Source: Saccharothrix deserti
GTDB lineage: Bacteria; Actinomycetota; Actinomycetes; Mycobacteriales; Pseudonocardiaceae
Reading direction: 5' to 3'
Length of the DNA: 64,000 nucleotides
Assembly: GCF_009769385.1 (NCBI RefSeq)
Contig: NZ_VKAB01000021.1
Coordinates: 1 to 64,000 of the forward strand
Shown: positions 37,671 to 47,622 of the stretch, piece after piece
Layout: each line of letters opens with the position of its first letter
Position numbering within the stretch: the stretch's first letter is position 1
Translations under genes and position numbers: made by a program
The notes under the pieces: generated by a model
Database searches by the model: none
What the model was told of the DNA's origin: nothing
The model's input: only the letters and a program-made list of their open reading frames with translations

Positions 37671-37750
37671 GCCGACCACTCTGCCAGGGGCGGGAGGTGT
37701 GGTCTCGCGGGAATCGGACACGGCGTCGGGGGCGCGTAGACTCACTCACC

Positions 37751-38819
<1,069 letters not shown>

Positions 38820-38830
<11 letters not shown>

Positions 38831-40013
38831 CCGGTTCTAGCGACCGTTCGGCCGCGTCGAGGAGTTCCTTGTAGGTGAGCACCTCGACGCGGCTGGATTC
38901 GGCGGTCCGGATGCGGAACACCTCGTTGATCGTCGTTTCTGTCACCTTGGGTTCGAACTCGGGATGCCCGATCAGCACGATTGCGTTGGCCCGGCGGGTG
39001 TCGACGGTGTGGTCGGCGAGGATCTGCTGCCGGTTCTCGTCCAGTCCGACGAGGTAGTTGGACGCTTGGCTGATGGCCTTGTCGACTTCGGCGCTCACCA
39101 CCCATGAATTCCGGTATCGCGTCACCACCGGCACCTTGGCCTTCTTCAACTCGATCACGCACAGCGACCCGTCCGGCCGGACGAGGGGGATGTCCACTTC
39201 ATCACCCTCGACGAATCGCCGACGGCGGGCTTTGCCGACATAACGCCCGCCGAAGATCCACAGCTGTCCTTCGAGCACCTTGTGGATCTCCGGCTCGGAC
39301 GAGCGCGGGTCCTCCACGACCGCCCGAAGCTCGGCCAAACCCTCCTGGCGTCGCTTCAGCTCCGCGGCTTGGAGCAGCACTTTGCCGGTTTCATCCGAAG
39401 CGAGCACGGCCAGCGCGTCAGGGCTCATGGCGATCCTGCGGCCAGCCGCGTCCACGTCCTCGATGTCGACGCGGTCGGCGAGCACGGCCTTGATCCACTC
39501 GGCGGTTTCGGCTCGACCGCGAACGAGCCGGTACCTGCCGGGGCGGTCCTCCGGCGCGTCCATGAAGGGCAGTTCCTGTCGGAACCCCTGCACATGGGCC
39601 AAGAGTTCGGCACCGGTCGCGGAAGGGGTCTCGGCGAGGAACTTGCCGCCGACCCCGATCCAGTACTCGATCGATGCCTCCAAGGACCTGACGACGAATT
39701 CGAGGTCTATGTCGCTGCGCTTTTTCCGGAAGAGCGGGTACCGGTCCTCCATGTCCTGTTTGAATGCGCGGCCCTCGGCGTAGTCGATGCCGTCCCGGAG
39801 CCGTTGCGTCACCTCGTCGCCCTCGACGGGCTCCGCAGTGGTCAATGCCACTTGCAGCAACTTGACGAGCTGGCGGCCACCACGGAAGGGCGACTTGCCG
39901 CTGTTGATGTGGCGCAGCACGTCGATGACGGCTTCTCGGCCGGTTTCGGTGGCGCAGAGGTCGCGAGCCTGCTCCACCATGATTTCCAACGTCCAATCGG
40001 ATCTCACGCTCAT
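38820..40013 (-). CDS. sduA: Shedu anti-phage nuclease (SduA, DUF4263)
   Basis: 397 residues. The C-terminal domain (about 230-385) shows the Shedu core: LWIFGGRYVGKARRR, then the nuclease motif GDEVDIPLVRPDG...VIELKKAKVP (Asp and ELK of a PD-(D/E)xK site), SQASNYL and the RRANAIVLIGHPEF block. The N-terminal 220 residues are a helical region that in this family varies and senses infection. Shedu is a single-gene defence system. It is divergent from an RHH-Doc pair with 93 bp between starts, so the two form a small defence island. Overlaps the ychF stop by 11 bp. Confidence 0.88.
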
Positions 40014-40072
40014 GGACAGGAGTCTTCAGTACGACCTCGGGGCCGATGTGCCGAATGAACTGATCCCGCTAT

Positions 40073-40099
40073 TTGATCTTGCTACCAGAGTGGTAGCAT
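40073..40099 (+). promoter_or_regulatory. Promoter/operator of the RHH-Doc toxin-antitoxin pair
   Basis: gctacca (40081-40087) and tggtagc (40091-40097) form a 7-bp perfect inverted repeat with 3-bp centre, 10 bp before the antitoxin start. TTGATC (40073-40078) and TAGCAT (40094-40099) flank it as possible -35 and -10 elements with a short 15-bp spacer. Transcription would begin close to the ATG, giving a nearly leaderless mRNA. Antitoxins normally repress through such palindromes. Confidence 0.65.
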
Positions 40100-40106
40100 T
40101 GTTGGT

Positions 40107-40310
40107 ATGGCGATGACGTTGCGGCTGTCCGACGAGCAGGAACGCGCGCTCGCCCTGCTCGCCGAGGCGGACGGGGTGAGCAAGCACGAAGCTGTGGTGC
40201 GCGCCATCGCCGACGCCGCCGCCCGCCGGGTCCGCGAGGACCGGGTCCGTGCGCTCTCCCTCGAGGGACGTGAGCGGTACGCGTCGTTGCTCGATCGTCT
40301 GGCTCGGTGA
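40107..40310 (+). CDS. Ribbon-helix-helix antitoxin of the Doc pair
   Basis: 67 residues. N-terminal MAMTLRLSDEQERALALLAEADGVSKHEAVVRAI is a ribbon-helix-helix (CopG/Arc) DNA-binding unit; the C-terminal 30 residues are the basic, helical part that should wrap the toxin. The second ATG (40113) is also possible. Its stop overlaps the doc start by 4 bp (GTGA), as is usual in toxin-antitoxin operons. Confidence 0.88.
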   Translation: MAMTLRLSDEQERALALLAEADGVSKHEAVVRAIADAAARRVREDRVRALSLEGRERYASLLDRLAR

Positions 40311-40723
40311 CGGTGGAGTACCTGACGCTGGAGGACCTGCTGGCGTTGGCGGACGACCTGGGTGTGCCCAAGGTCCGTGACGTGGGCCTGCTCGACTCGG
40401 CCGCCCACCGGCCCCGGTCGTCGCTGATGGGGCAGGACGCCTACGCGGGCGTGCACGAGAAGGCCGCCGTGCTGCTGGAGTCGATCCTGCGCAACCACCC
40501 GCTGATCGACGGCAACAAGCGGTTGGGGTGGATGGCGGCGTTCGTGTTCTGCGGGCTGAACGGGATCGACCTGGACGCGCCGGAGGACGACGCGTACGAC
40601 CTGGTCATCGCGCTGGCGACGAGTGAGATCGGCTACCCGGAGGCCGCGGTCCGACTGTCCGCGTGGACCAGGCCGGACACCACCCCGCCGCGCGGCCCCG
40701 CCGAGTTCCGCTTCGACGCCTGA
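40307..40723 (+). CDS. doc: Death-on-curing toxin (Fic/Doc family)
   Basis: 138 residues. The Fic/Doc catalytic loop reads HPLIDGNKR (His 64), close to the HxFx(D/E)(G/A)NKR consensus. N-terminal VEYLTLEDLLALADDLGVPKVRDVGLLDSAAHRP matches the Doc subfamily. Phage P1 Doc phosphorylates EF-Tu and stops translation; that activity is expected but untested here. Paired with the RHH antitoxin upstream, and located beside Shedu. Confidence 0.9.
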   Translation: MTVEYLTLEDLLALADDLGVPKVRDVGLLDSAAHRPRSSLMGQDAYAGVHEKAAVLLESILRNHPLIDGNKRLGWMAAFVFCGLNGIDLDAPEDDAYDLVIALATSEIGYPEAAVRLSAWTRPDTTPPRGPAEFRFDA

Positions 40724-40732
40724 CGGTCGGCG

Positions 40733-40910
40733 TCACAGGTTCGACTGGATCTTCGCCAGGTCGATGTCGATGTCGAACGGCACCGAGAGGTCGAGCGAGT
40801 CGCGGAAGATGCCGGTGGGGGCGTAGGACTTGGTCGGCTTGTCCAGTTCGTAGACGTGCGTCGTCCGCGAACCAGCCTTCCTCGCGTGGCGGCCACATCC
40901 ATTCGGGCAC
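40733..40910 (-). pseudogene. Remnant of a Uma2 family endonuclease
   Basis: Reading from GTG 40910, residues PEWMWPPREEGWFADD match the start of Uma2 (DUF820) nucleases. The frame then shifts, and the other frame gives GSRTTHVYELDKPTKSYAPT and SVPFDIDIDLAKI, resembling the C-terminal end of the family, up to the stop at 40733. Roughly 130 middle residues, including the PD-(D/E)xK site, are absent. This looks like an internal deletion in a once complete gene. Lies just downstream of doc on the opposite strand. Confidence 0.6.
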
Positions 40911-41048
40911 GGGGGCTCAGCCCGGACAAGATTTCCATCGCCCGTGAACGCTAGGCGGCGGGCGGGTGCCGAGGTAAGTGCGCGTTGGCGTGGCCTGGGC
41001 ACGGCTGCGGACCGTGGGTCCGCGACGGCGTTGGACGTGAACAAGATT

Positions 41049-41077
41049 CGGGGCGGTGCGCTCAGCGCACCGCCCCG
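41049..41077 (-). terminator. Perfect 13-bp hairpin after the 34-residue membrane protein
   Basis: cggggcggtgcgc (41049-41061), loop tca, gcgcaccgccccg (41065-41077). It lies 19 bp beyond the microprotein stop on the minus strand and is followed by an A/T-rich stretch (aatcttgtt). Confidence 0.85.
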
Positions 41078-41095
41078 AGGTACTGTGCTGTGTCG

Positions 41096-41200
41096 TCAGC
41101 GCACGTGGTTGCGGCTGTGGCGGGCCAGGGCGAAGACGCCCCCCGCGGTGGCCAGCATGGCCAGTGCGGCGAAGATGAACACGACGATGTCGGCGGTCAT
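41096..41200 (-). CDS. 34-residue single-pass membrane microprotein
   Basis: ATG 41200 with AAGGGGAAAA upstream as ribosome site. Sequence begins MTADIVVFIFAALAMLATAG, one membrane helix (residues 4-26), and ends in a basic tail RHSRNHVR, giving an N-out, C-in orientation. The gene has its own ribosome site and a perfect terminator, so it is very likely real although too short for family assignment. It is divergent from the PimE-like gene (103 bp between starts). Its role is unknown; single-TM microproteins often modulate a larger membrane protein. Confidence 0.75.
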   Translation of the reverse strand: MTADIVVFIFAALAMLATAGGVFALARHSRNHVR

Positions 41201-41302
41201 GCGATTTTTCCCCTTGCGTTGATCTCCCACTCGTCTTGACGCCTGGGTACCCGGTTTCGTGGCCCGACAGTCGTGCAATTCACACGATCGTGGAGGTAGA
41301 GG

Positions 41303-42562
41303 GTGGGACTGCGTGCACTTGAGGGGCGGGTGCTCGCCTTCGCGCCGTGGGTGTTCGGCCTCTCCCTGCTCGGACACCTGGCGATGGTCGCCTTCCAGAC
41401 GAAGATGACCATGGTGGACCTGATGGTCTACCGGAACGCCTCACCCGAGCTGTTCACCGGTCTGCTCTACGAGTGGCGGCTCAAGGAGTTCTCCGACCAG
41501 TTCGCCCTCCCCTTCACCTACCCGCCGTTCTCCGCGCTCGTCTTCGTCCCGCTGTCGTGGGTCCCGTGGGGCGCGGCGCGGTGGTTCTGGCAGCTGGTCA
41601 GCCTCGCCTGCCTGTGGTTCATCACCCGCAAGTCGTTGCAGCTGGTCGGCAGCAACGACCCGCGCCGCGCGCTGCTGTGGGCCGGCCTGTTCATCTGGGT
41701 CGAACCGGTCCGCACCACGCTGAACTACGGCCAGATCAACCTGGTGCTGGCGGCCCTCCTGCTCGGCACGATGGTCAGCGCGCAGAGCTGGAAGCAGGGC
41801 GCGGGCGTCGGGATCGCGGCCGGGTTGAAGCTCACGCCCGCGATCTCCGGGCTCTACTTCCTGGTCACCCGCCGGTACAAGGCGGCGGTGTGGTCGGCGG
41901 CGGCGTTCTTCGGCACGGTCGGGCTCGGCTACCTGATCTCGCCGAGCCAGTCGAACGAGTACTGGTTCCACCTGCTCGGCGACGCGACGAGGGTCGGCCC
42001 GGTCGGCAGCGCGATCAACCAGTCGCTGCGCGGCGCGCTGTCCCGCACGGTCGGCTACGACGTGGAGACCGGGCCGGTCTTCCTGGCCGGGGTGGCGGCG
42101 GCCGTCGTGCTCGCCGGGTTCGCCCTGCACGCGGCGGTGAAGGCGAAGGACACGCTGGCGATGATCGTCACCGTGCAGTTCCTCGGCCTGCTCGTCTCGC
42201 CGATCTCGTGGAGCCACCACTGGGTGTGGGCGGTGCCCGCGCTGATGTGGTTGATCTACCGGGCCGGGCACCGGCTCGCGACCGTCACGGCGATCGCGTG
42301 GCTCCTGGCCATCGGCAGCTACCTGATCTCGTTCCTGCTCAGGGTCCAGCCGTCGATCTGGATCATCCCGCGCCCCTGGTACTACTCCGCGCTCGGCTGG
42401 GTGTACCCGGCGGTGGGCGTGCTCACGCTCGTCACCATCGCCGTGGTGCTGAGGCAGCCCGCCCAGGAGAAGTCGGCCCAGGAGAAGTCGGCACCGGACA
42501 AGTCGGCGAGGGGGAAGTCACAGGAAGACGTCGAGCACCCCGTCGATCTCCTCCGCGAGTGA
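41303..42562 (+). CDS. GT87 mannosyltransferase, PimE-like
   Basis: 419 residues, GTG start. GT-C fold membrane enzyme (DUF2029) with about ten membrane helices; the catalytic Asp of the first outer loop is expected at D39 in MVDLMVYRN. Next to a pterin dehydratase gene, as mycobacterial pimE (Rv1159) is. PimE adds an alpha-1,2-mannose from polyprenyl phosphomannose to phosphatidylinositol tetramannoside; the same role here is inferred from family and synteny. The C-terminus carries a short repetitive, charged tail (QEKSAQEKSAPDKSARGKS). The last 45 bp overlap the convergent next gene. Confidence 0.82.
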   Translation: MGLRALEGRVLAFAPWVFGLSLLGHLAMVAFQTKMTMVDLMVYRNASPELFTGLLYEWRLKEFSDQFALPFTYPPFSALVFVPLSWVPWGAARWFWQLVSLACLWFITRKSLQLVGSNDPRRALLWAGLFIWVEPVRTTLNYGQINLVLAALLLGTMVSAQSWKQGAGVGIAAGLKLTPAISGLYFLVTRRYKAAVWSAAAFFGTVGLGYLISPSQSNEYWFHLLGDATRVGPVGSAINQSLRGALSRTVGYDVETGPVFLAGVAAAVVLAGFALHAAVKAKDTLAMIVTVQFLGLLVSPISWSHHWVWAVPALMWLIYRAGHRLATVTAIAWLLAIGSYLISFLLRVQPSIWIIPRPWYYSALGWVYPAVGVLTLVTIAVVLRQPAQEKSAQEKSAPDKSARGKSQEDVEHPVDLLRE

Positions 42563-42811
42563 CACGTCCAGCGTGGTGATCCCGCCGCTGGCGTGCGTGC
42601 TGCACCGGAACGTCAGCGTGCGCCAGCGGATGTCGATGTCGGGGTGGTGGTTGTCGTTCTCGGCGATCTCAGCGACCCGGTTCACCACCTGGAGGGCCTG
42701 CGCGAAGCTCTCCAGCTCCACCGTGCGCACCAGCGCGGCGTCCTGGGCCTTCCACGAGGGCAGTGAGGTCAGTGCGGCGGTCACCTGGTCGTCGGTCAGC
42801 AGCTCGGCCAT
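42518..42811 (-). CDS. Pterin-4a-carbinolamine dehydratase
   Basis: 97 residues from ATG 42811; earlier frames are not family-like. The PCD motif ENDNHHPDIDIRWRTLTFRCSTHASGG contains the two catalytic histidines. It would dehydrate 4a-hydroxytetrahydropterin formed by aromatic amino acid hydroxylases, though in actinomycetes its partner is often unclear. It is convergent with the PimE-like gene and overlaps it by 45 bp. Confidence 0.92.
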   Translation of the reverse strand: MAELLTDDQVTAALTSLPSWKAQDAALVRTVELESFAQALQVVNRVAEIAENDNHHPDIDIRWRTLTFRCSTHASGGITTLDVSLAEEIDGVLDVFL

Positions 42812-42851
42812 GGCCCCGATCGTCCCACCACGCGGGGTAAGCTGCCCGTTC

Positions 42852-42941
42852 ACCACGGGAGTCCGGTGCTGCGCCGGGCTGAGAGGAAGGCGCGCGAGCC
42901 TTCGACCGTCCACACCTGATCCGGGTCATGCCGGTGTAGGG
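42852..42941 (+). promoter_or_regulatory. TPP riboswitch
   Basis: Shows the conserved thi-box blocks in order: gggagtccggtg, cgggctgagagg, the variable P3 arm ggcgcgcgagcc, then acacctgatccgggtcatgc and ccggtgtaggga, ending next to the thiB start. It binds thiamine pyrophosphate and shuts down expression. Because the end of the element (gggaga) is also the thiB ribosome site, control is most likely at translation initiation. Confidence 0.93.
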
Positions 42942-42945
42942 AGAG

Positions 42946-43983
42946 ATGATGTTCCGACGTGTGCTGCCCGCCGTGACCGCGTTCGCGCTGCTCACGGCCT
43001 GTTCGGTGACCACTTCCGACGCGCCGCCGCAGGGCGAGCGGGTCGTCACGCTGGTGACGCACGACTCGTTCGCGCTGACCCCCGCGCTGCTGGAGCGGTT
43101 CAAGACCGGCACGGGCATCACGATCAAGCCCTTGGCCAGCGGCGACGCGGGTGAGATGACCAACAAGCTGGTGCTCACCAAGGACGCCCCGATCGGGGAC
43201 GTCGCCTTCGGCGTGGACTCCACGTTCGCCTCCCGCGCCCTCAAGGAGGGGGTGTTCGCCGAGTACGCGAGCCCCGAGGCGCAGAAGGGCGCGCAGCGCT
43301 ACCAGCTCGACCCGCCGAACCGGCTGCACGCGGTGGACGTCGGTGACGTGTGCCTGAACATCGACGTGGCCGCGTTCAAGGACATCGGCGAGCCGAAGCA
43401 GTACGCCGACCTGGCCGACCCCAAGTACAAGGACATGCTGGTGGTCGAGGACCCGGCCACGTCCTCGCCGGGCCTGGCGTTCCTGCTCGGCACCATCGCC
43501 GCGTTCGGCGAGGACGGCTGGGCGGACTACTGGGGCAAGCTCAAGGCGAACGGCGTGAAGGTCGTCAGCGGCTGGGAGGAGGCCTACACCCAGGACTTCT
43601 CCGGTTCCAGCGGCAAGGGGCCGCGCCCGATCGTGGTGTCCTACGCGTCGTCGCCGTCGGCGGAGATCGGTGACGACGGCACGCCGCGCACCAAGGCGCT
43701 GCTGGACACCTGCTACCGCCAGGTCGAGTACGCGGGCGTGCTGAACGGCGCGAAGAACCCCGACGACGCCGAGAAGGTCGTCGACTTCCTGCTGGGCGAG
43801 GAGGTCCAGGCCGACGTGCCGGGCCAGATGTACGTCTACCCGTCACGCGAGGGTGTCGCGCTGCCCGAGGCGTGGACGAAGGCCGCGCCGCTGCCGGCCA
43901 CCGCGCGGTCGCTGCCCGCCGCCGAGGTCGACGCGAACCGCGAGCGGTGGGTGCAGCAGTGGCGCACGTTGGTCCAGGGCTGA
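42946..43983 (+). CDS. thiB: Thiamine ABC transporter substrate-binding lipoprotein
   Basis: 345 residues (a second ATG follows at once). Lipobox LLTACS near residue 20 makes it a lipoprotein on the outer face. The ThiB-type fold is supported by VTLVTHDSFALTPALLERF, AFGVDSTFASRAL, and RLHAVDVGDVCLNID. It captures thiamine or a phosphate ester. First gene of thiBPQ, directly controlled by the TPP riboswitch. Confidence 0.92.
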   Translation: MMFRRVLPAVTAFALLTACSVTTSDAPPQGERVVTLVTHDSFALTPALLERFKTGTGITIKPLASGDAGEMTNKLVLTKDAPIGDVAFGVDSTFASRALKEGVFAEYASPEAQKGAQRYQLDPPNRLHAVDVGDVCLNIDVAAFKDIGEPKQYADLADPKYKDMLVVEDPATSSPGLAFLLGTIAAFGEDGWADYWGKLKANGVKVVSGWEEAYTQDFSGSSGKGPRPIVVSYASSPSAEIGDDGTPRTKALLDTCYRQVEYAGVLNGAKNPDDAEKVVDFLLGEEVQADVPGQMYVYPSREGVALPEAWTKAAPLPATARSLPAAEVDANRERWVQQWRTLVQG

Positions 43984-45578
43984 GGTCGCGTGCGGCACTG
44001 GGCCCGGGGCTGACCTGGTCGCTCGCGGCGCTGCTGCCGCTGGCGTTCCTGGGGGTGTTCTTCGCCTGGCCGGTGCTGGCGATCGTCGCGCTCGGCCTGG
44101 GCGAGGACGGTGCGCTGCCCGTCCTGGCCCGCGCCGACACCTGGGACCTGGTCGGGTTCACCCTCGGCCAGGCCGCCGCGGCGACGCTGTTGGCGCTGGT
44201 CACGGGCATGCCGGTGGCGTTCCTGCTGGCCCGTTGCCGGGTGCGCGGCGCGGGGGTGGTGCGGGCGGCGGTGATGGTGCCGTTCGTGCTGCCGACGGTC
44301 GTGGTGGGGCTGGCGTTCCGGGCGTTGTGGCCGGACGGCGGGGTGCTGCCGATCGTGCTGGCCAACGCGTTCTTCAACGTCGCCGTGGTCGCCCGCACGG
44401 TCGGCGGCCTGTGGGCGCGTGTCGACCGGCGTGCGGAGGACGCGGCGCGCGCTCTGGGCGCGTCACGCGTCCGCGCCTTCACGTCCGTCGTGCTGCCCTC
44501 GTTGGCCCCGGCGATCGGGTCGGCGGCGTCGGTGGTGTTCCTGTTCTGCGCCACCAGTTTCGGTGTGGTGCTGGTGCTCGGCGGCGCACGCCACCGCACC
44601 CTGGAGACCGAGATCTACCTGCGCACGGTGCAGCTGTTCGACCTGTCGGGCGCCGCCGCGCTGTCGCTGGTGCAGTTCGCCGCCGTGATCGCGGTGCTGG
44701 TCATCGGCGGTCTGGCCCGGCGCAAGCGGGAGAAGGCGTTGCCGCTGCGGATCGAGCCGCCGCGTCGTCCGGCGGGCGGCGAGCGGGGCGTGGTCGTGGC
44801 GGCCTGGCTGGTGGTGTCGGCGCTGCTCACGCCGGTGGTCGGGCTGCTGGTGCGGTCCTTGGCCACCGAGGACGGCTGGAGCTTCGCCGGGTACGCGGCC
44901 CTGGCCGGCACGGGGGAGCGCGGCACGCTGGCGGTGTCCGGGCTCGACGCGGCCCTCAACTCCGTGCGCACGGCGACGGACGCCACCGTGGTCGCGCTGC
45001 TGGTCGGCGTGACGTCGGCGGTGGTGCTGGTGGGCCTGCGACGGCACCGCTCGTGGTTCGCGGAAACCCTCGACACCGCGCTGATGCTGCCGTTGGGTGT
45101 GTCCGCGGTGACGCTCGGCTTCGGGTACCTGATCACCATGGACGCCCTGCCCGGCGATTTCCGCACGTCACCGCTGCTGGTGCCGTTGGCCCAGGCGCTG
45201 GTGGTGACGCCGCTGATCGTGCGGATCGTGCTGCCGGTGCTGCGGGCCGTGGACGAACGGCTGCGGCAGGCGGCGGCGACGTTGGGCGCGAGCCCGTGGC
45301 GGGTGTGGCGGGAGGTCGACTTCCCGTTGGCGTCGCGGTCGCTGCTGGCGGCGGCCGGGTTCGGGTTCGTGGTGGCGCTGGGGGAGTTCGGCGCGACGAG
45401 TTTCCTGGCCCGGCCGGACGCGCCGACGTTGCCGGTGGTGATCGCCCGGCTGATGTCGCGGCCGGGGGAGTTGAACAGCCAGATGGCTTACGCGGCGTGC
45501 GCGTTGCTGATGGTGGTGACCACGGTGGCCGTGCTGGTGATCGAGCGGTTGCGGGTGCCGAGCGGCGGGGAGTTCTGA
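43959..45578 (+). CDS. thiP: Thiamine ABC transporter permease
   Basis: 539 residues if started at GTG 43959, overlapping thiB by 25 bp; the true start is uncertain since no ribosome site is clear. Twelve membrane helices in two halves, each with the EAA loop (ARALGASRVRAFTSVVLPSLAP and AATLGASPWRVWREVDFPLAS), the duplicated architecture of ThiP. Coupled to the ATPase gene by TGATG. Confidence 0.88.
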   Translation: MAHVGPGLRSRAALGPGLTWSLAALLPLAFLGVFFAWPVLAIVALGLGEDGALPVLARADTWDLVGFTLGQAAAATLLALVTGMPVAFLLARCRVRGAGVVRAAVMVPFVLPTVVVGLAFRALWPDGGVLPIVLANAFFNVAVVARTVGGLWARVDRRAEDAARALGASRVRAFTSVVLPSLAPAIGSAASVVFLFCATSFGVVLVLGGARHRTLETEIYLRTVQLFDLSGAAALSLVQFAAVIAVLVIGGLARRKREKALPLRIEPPRRPAGGERGVVVAAWLVVSALLTPVVGLLVRSLATEDGWSFAGYAALAGTGERGTLAVSGLDAALNSVRTATDATVVALLVGVTSAVVLVGLRRHRSWFAETLDTALMLPLGVSAVTLGFGYLITMDALPGDFRTSPLLVPLAQALVVTPLIVRIVLPVLRAVDERLRQAAATLGASPWRVWREVDFPLASRSLLAAAGFGFVVALGEFGATSFLARPDAPTLPVVIARLMSRPGELNSQMAYAACALLMVVTTVAVLVIERLRVPSGGEF

Positions 45579-46549
45579 TGTCGTTGCGCGTCAACGGGTT
45601 GAGCGTCCGGTACGGCGACGTGACGGCGGTGTCCGATGTGGACTTGGGCATCGCGGACGGCGAGGTGGTCGCGCTGCTCGGGCCGTCCGGGTGCGGCAAG
45701 TCGACGTTGCTGCGCGCGGTGGCCGGGTTGGAGCCCGTCGGTTCCGGGGTGGTGTCGTGGGACGGGGTGGACCTGGCCGGGACGCCCGTGCACCGGCGGG
45801 GTTTCGGGTTGGTGTTCCAGGACGGTCAGCTGTTCCCGCACCGGGACGTGGCGGGGAACGTGGCGTTCGGCCTGCGGATGCACCGGGTGGAGCGGGAGGC
45901 GCGCGAGAAGCGGGTGGCCGAGCTGCTGGAGCTGGTCGGTCTCGCGGGGTACCGGAAGCGGCGCGTCACCGAGCTGTCCGGCGGCGAGCAGCAGCGGGTC
46001 GCGCTGGCCCGTGCCCTCGCGCCCAGGCCCAAGTTGTTGTTGCTGGACGAACCGCTGTCCGCGCTGGACCGGGCGTTGCGGGAGCAGTTGGCGGTGGACC
46101 TGGCCCGGCTGCTGCGCGAGACGGGTGCGACGGCGTTGGTGGTGACGCACGATCACGACGAGGCGTTCACGCTGGCGGACCGGGTGGCGGTGATGCGCGC
46201 GGGACGGATCGTGCAGGTCGGCGTGCCGACGGAGGTGTGGCAGCGCCCGGCGGACGTGGAGACCGCGCGGTTCCTGGGGTGCGGCAAGGTGCTGCCGGCC
46301 TCGGTGGCGCGGGCGTTGGTGGGCGTGGACGCGCGGGTCGGCCTGCGGTCCACCGCGTTGCGCGTCGACCCGGACGGCACGATCGAGGCCGAGGTGCTGG
46401 AACGCGTGCACCGCCGTGACCACGTGCGGTTGTTGGTGCGTCTGGACGGTGAGGAGTTCGAGGCGGTGGCGCCGGTCGCCGAGCCACCGTCGCCCGGCGA
46501 CCGGGTCACGCTGTCCGTGGACCACGACGGGGTCGCGGTCATCGGCTGA
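45578..46549 (+). CDS. thiQ: Thiamine ABC transporter ATP-binding protein
   Basis: 323 residues, ATG overlapping the thiP stop (TGATG). Walker A GPSGCGKST, signature LSGGEQQRVALARAL, Walker B LLLLDEPLSALD and switch His TALVVTHDHDEA are complete. A C-terminal TOBE-like domain (residues about 240-323) makes it longer than E. coli ThiQ and more like the iron/spermidine importer ATPases. Powers thiamine uptake. Its last 11 bp overlap the convergent GNAT remnant. Confidence 0.88.
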   Translation: MSLRVNGLSVRYGDVTAVSDVDLGIADGEVVALLGPSGCGKSTLLRAVAGLEPVGSGVVSWDGVDLAGTPVHRRGFGLVFQDGQLFPHRDVAGNVAFGLRMHRVEREAREKRVAELLELVGLAGYRKRRVTELSGGEQQRVALARALAPRPKLLLLDEPLSALDRALREQLAVDLARLLRETGATALVVTHDHDEAFTLADRVAVMRAGRIVQVGVPTEVWQRPADVETARFLGCGKVLPASVARALVGVDARVGLRSTALRVDPDGTIEAEVLERVHRRDHVRLLVRLDGEEFEAVAPVAEPPSPGDRVTLSVDHDGVAVIG

Positions 46550-46757
46550 GGTCGCGGTCCAGGGCGTACTCGACGTCACCGTGTTCCGCGCCCTCGATGT
46601 AGTCCGGCCACTCCACGTCGGCCCGTGACACCGGCTTGCCGTCCTCGATGTACCGCATCACCCGAGGCTCGCCCAGCAGCCACGCCAACGAGTCCACATC
46701 GGACTCGACGAACTCGCGCAGCGCCAACCGCTCGGTCTCCGGGAACACAGACCTCAT
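46539..46757 (-). pseudogene. GNAT acetyltransferase with large internal deletion
   Basis: 72 residues. TERLALREFVESDVDSLAWLLGEPRVMRYI is the usual first third of RimJ-type GNAT proteins. The sequence then passes directly into EWPDYIEGAEHGDVEYALDR, which resembles the last residues of the same family. About 90 residues, including the acetyl-CoA binding site, are missing while the frame is kept. It is therefore probably a decayed gene rather than a small functional protein. Confidence 0.6.
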
Positions 46758-46788
46758 TGCCCCGGGACGGGCAAGCCGATTGCCCCGG

Positions 46789-47622
46789 CTAGTTGTCCTT
46801 GGTGGCCAACCGCATCGCCGCCAGCGACAGCCCGATCACGATGTAGCACCCCGCCAACGCCGTGCTGCGCCACAACTCCTCGGTCGGCAACGGGTCGCGC
46901 ATCACGTCGACCAGGCCGTTCCAAGCCGACGTGATGAGGTACGGGTGCAGCCAGTCCAGCGCGCTGAACACGCCCAGCACCGCGAACACGATCACGCCCG
47001 CCATCGTCGCGGCCATCACCACCAACGGGTGCTCGGTGCACGCCGAGATCGCCATCGCGACCGCCGCCACACCCCACACCTGCACGGTGACCAGCAGGAT
47101 CGTCAACACGATCCGCCCCAGCGCCGCACCGAACGACAGCGTGGAGCCGGACAGCGTGAGCATCCCCTCGCCACCGAACAGCACCGCGCCGGTGATCGCG
47201 CCCACGACCGCGATCAACGTGACCGCGACCAACGACATGGTGGCCACGCCGAACGCCTTGATCCCCAGCAGCCGGATCCGGCCGACCGGCGACAGCATCA
47301 ACCCGCGCAACGTGCCGTGCTGCGCCTCACCGGCCAGCCCGTCGGCCGCCCAGATCGCACCCACCAGCGGCAGGAGCAGCGGCAGCGCCAGGAACAGCGT
47401 GAACACCGGCAGCACCAAGCCGTTGCCCGCGATGATCCCGGCCAGACCCGGACCCGCCGGCCCGTCGCCGTCCACCGCGAACCACAGCCCGATCCCGGCC
47501 AGGATCGGCACCAGGCACAGCGACGCGAGCCCGATCACGGTCCGCGGCCGACGCAGGATCCAGCGCAGCTCCGAGCGCAGTTGCCTGCCCAGCGGCGCGC
47601 GCGTGGCGACCAGCGCGCTCAT
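46789..47622 (-). CDS. ABC-2 type permease
   Basis: 277 residues from ATG 47622, which overlaps the ATPase stop by 4 bp. Six membrane helices with a large extracellular loop between the first two (AVDGDGPAGPGLAGIIAG). It is the membrane part of an exporter whose ATPase is just upstream. Third gene of the operon that begins with a LolA-like protein; together they could move lipoproteins, lipids or a peptide. Substrate unknown. Confidence 0.85.
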   Translation of the reverse strand: MSALVATRAPLGRQLRSELRWILRRPRTVIGLASLCLVPILAGIGLWFAVDGDGPAGPGLAGIIAGNGLVLPVFTLFLALPLLLPLVGAIWAADGLAGEAQHGTLRGLMLSPVGRIRLLGIKAFGVATMSLVAVTLIAVVGAITGAVLFGGEGMLTLSGSTLSFGAALGRIVLTILLVTVQVWGVAAVAMAISACTEHPLVVMAATMAGVIVFAVLGVFSALDWLHPYLITSAWNGLVDVMRDPLPTEELWRSTALAGCYIVIGLSLAAMRLATKDN

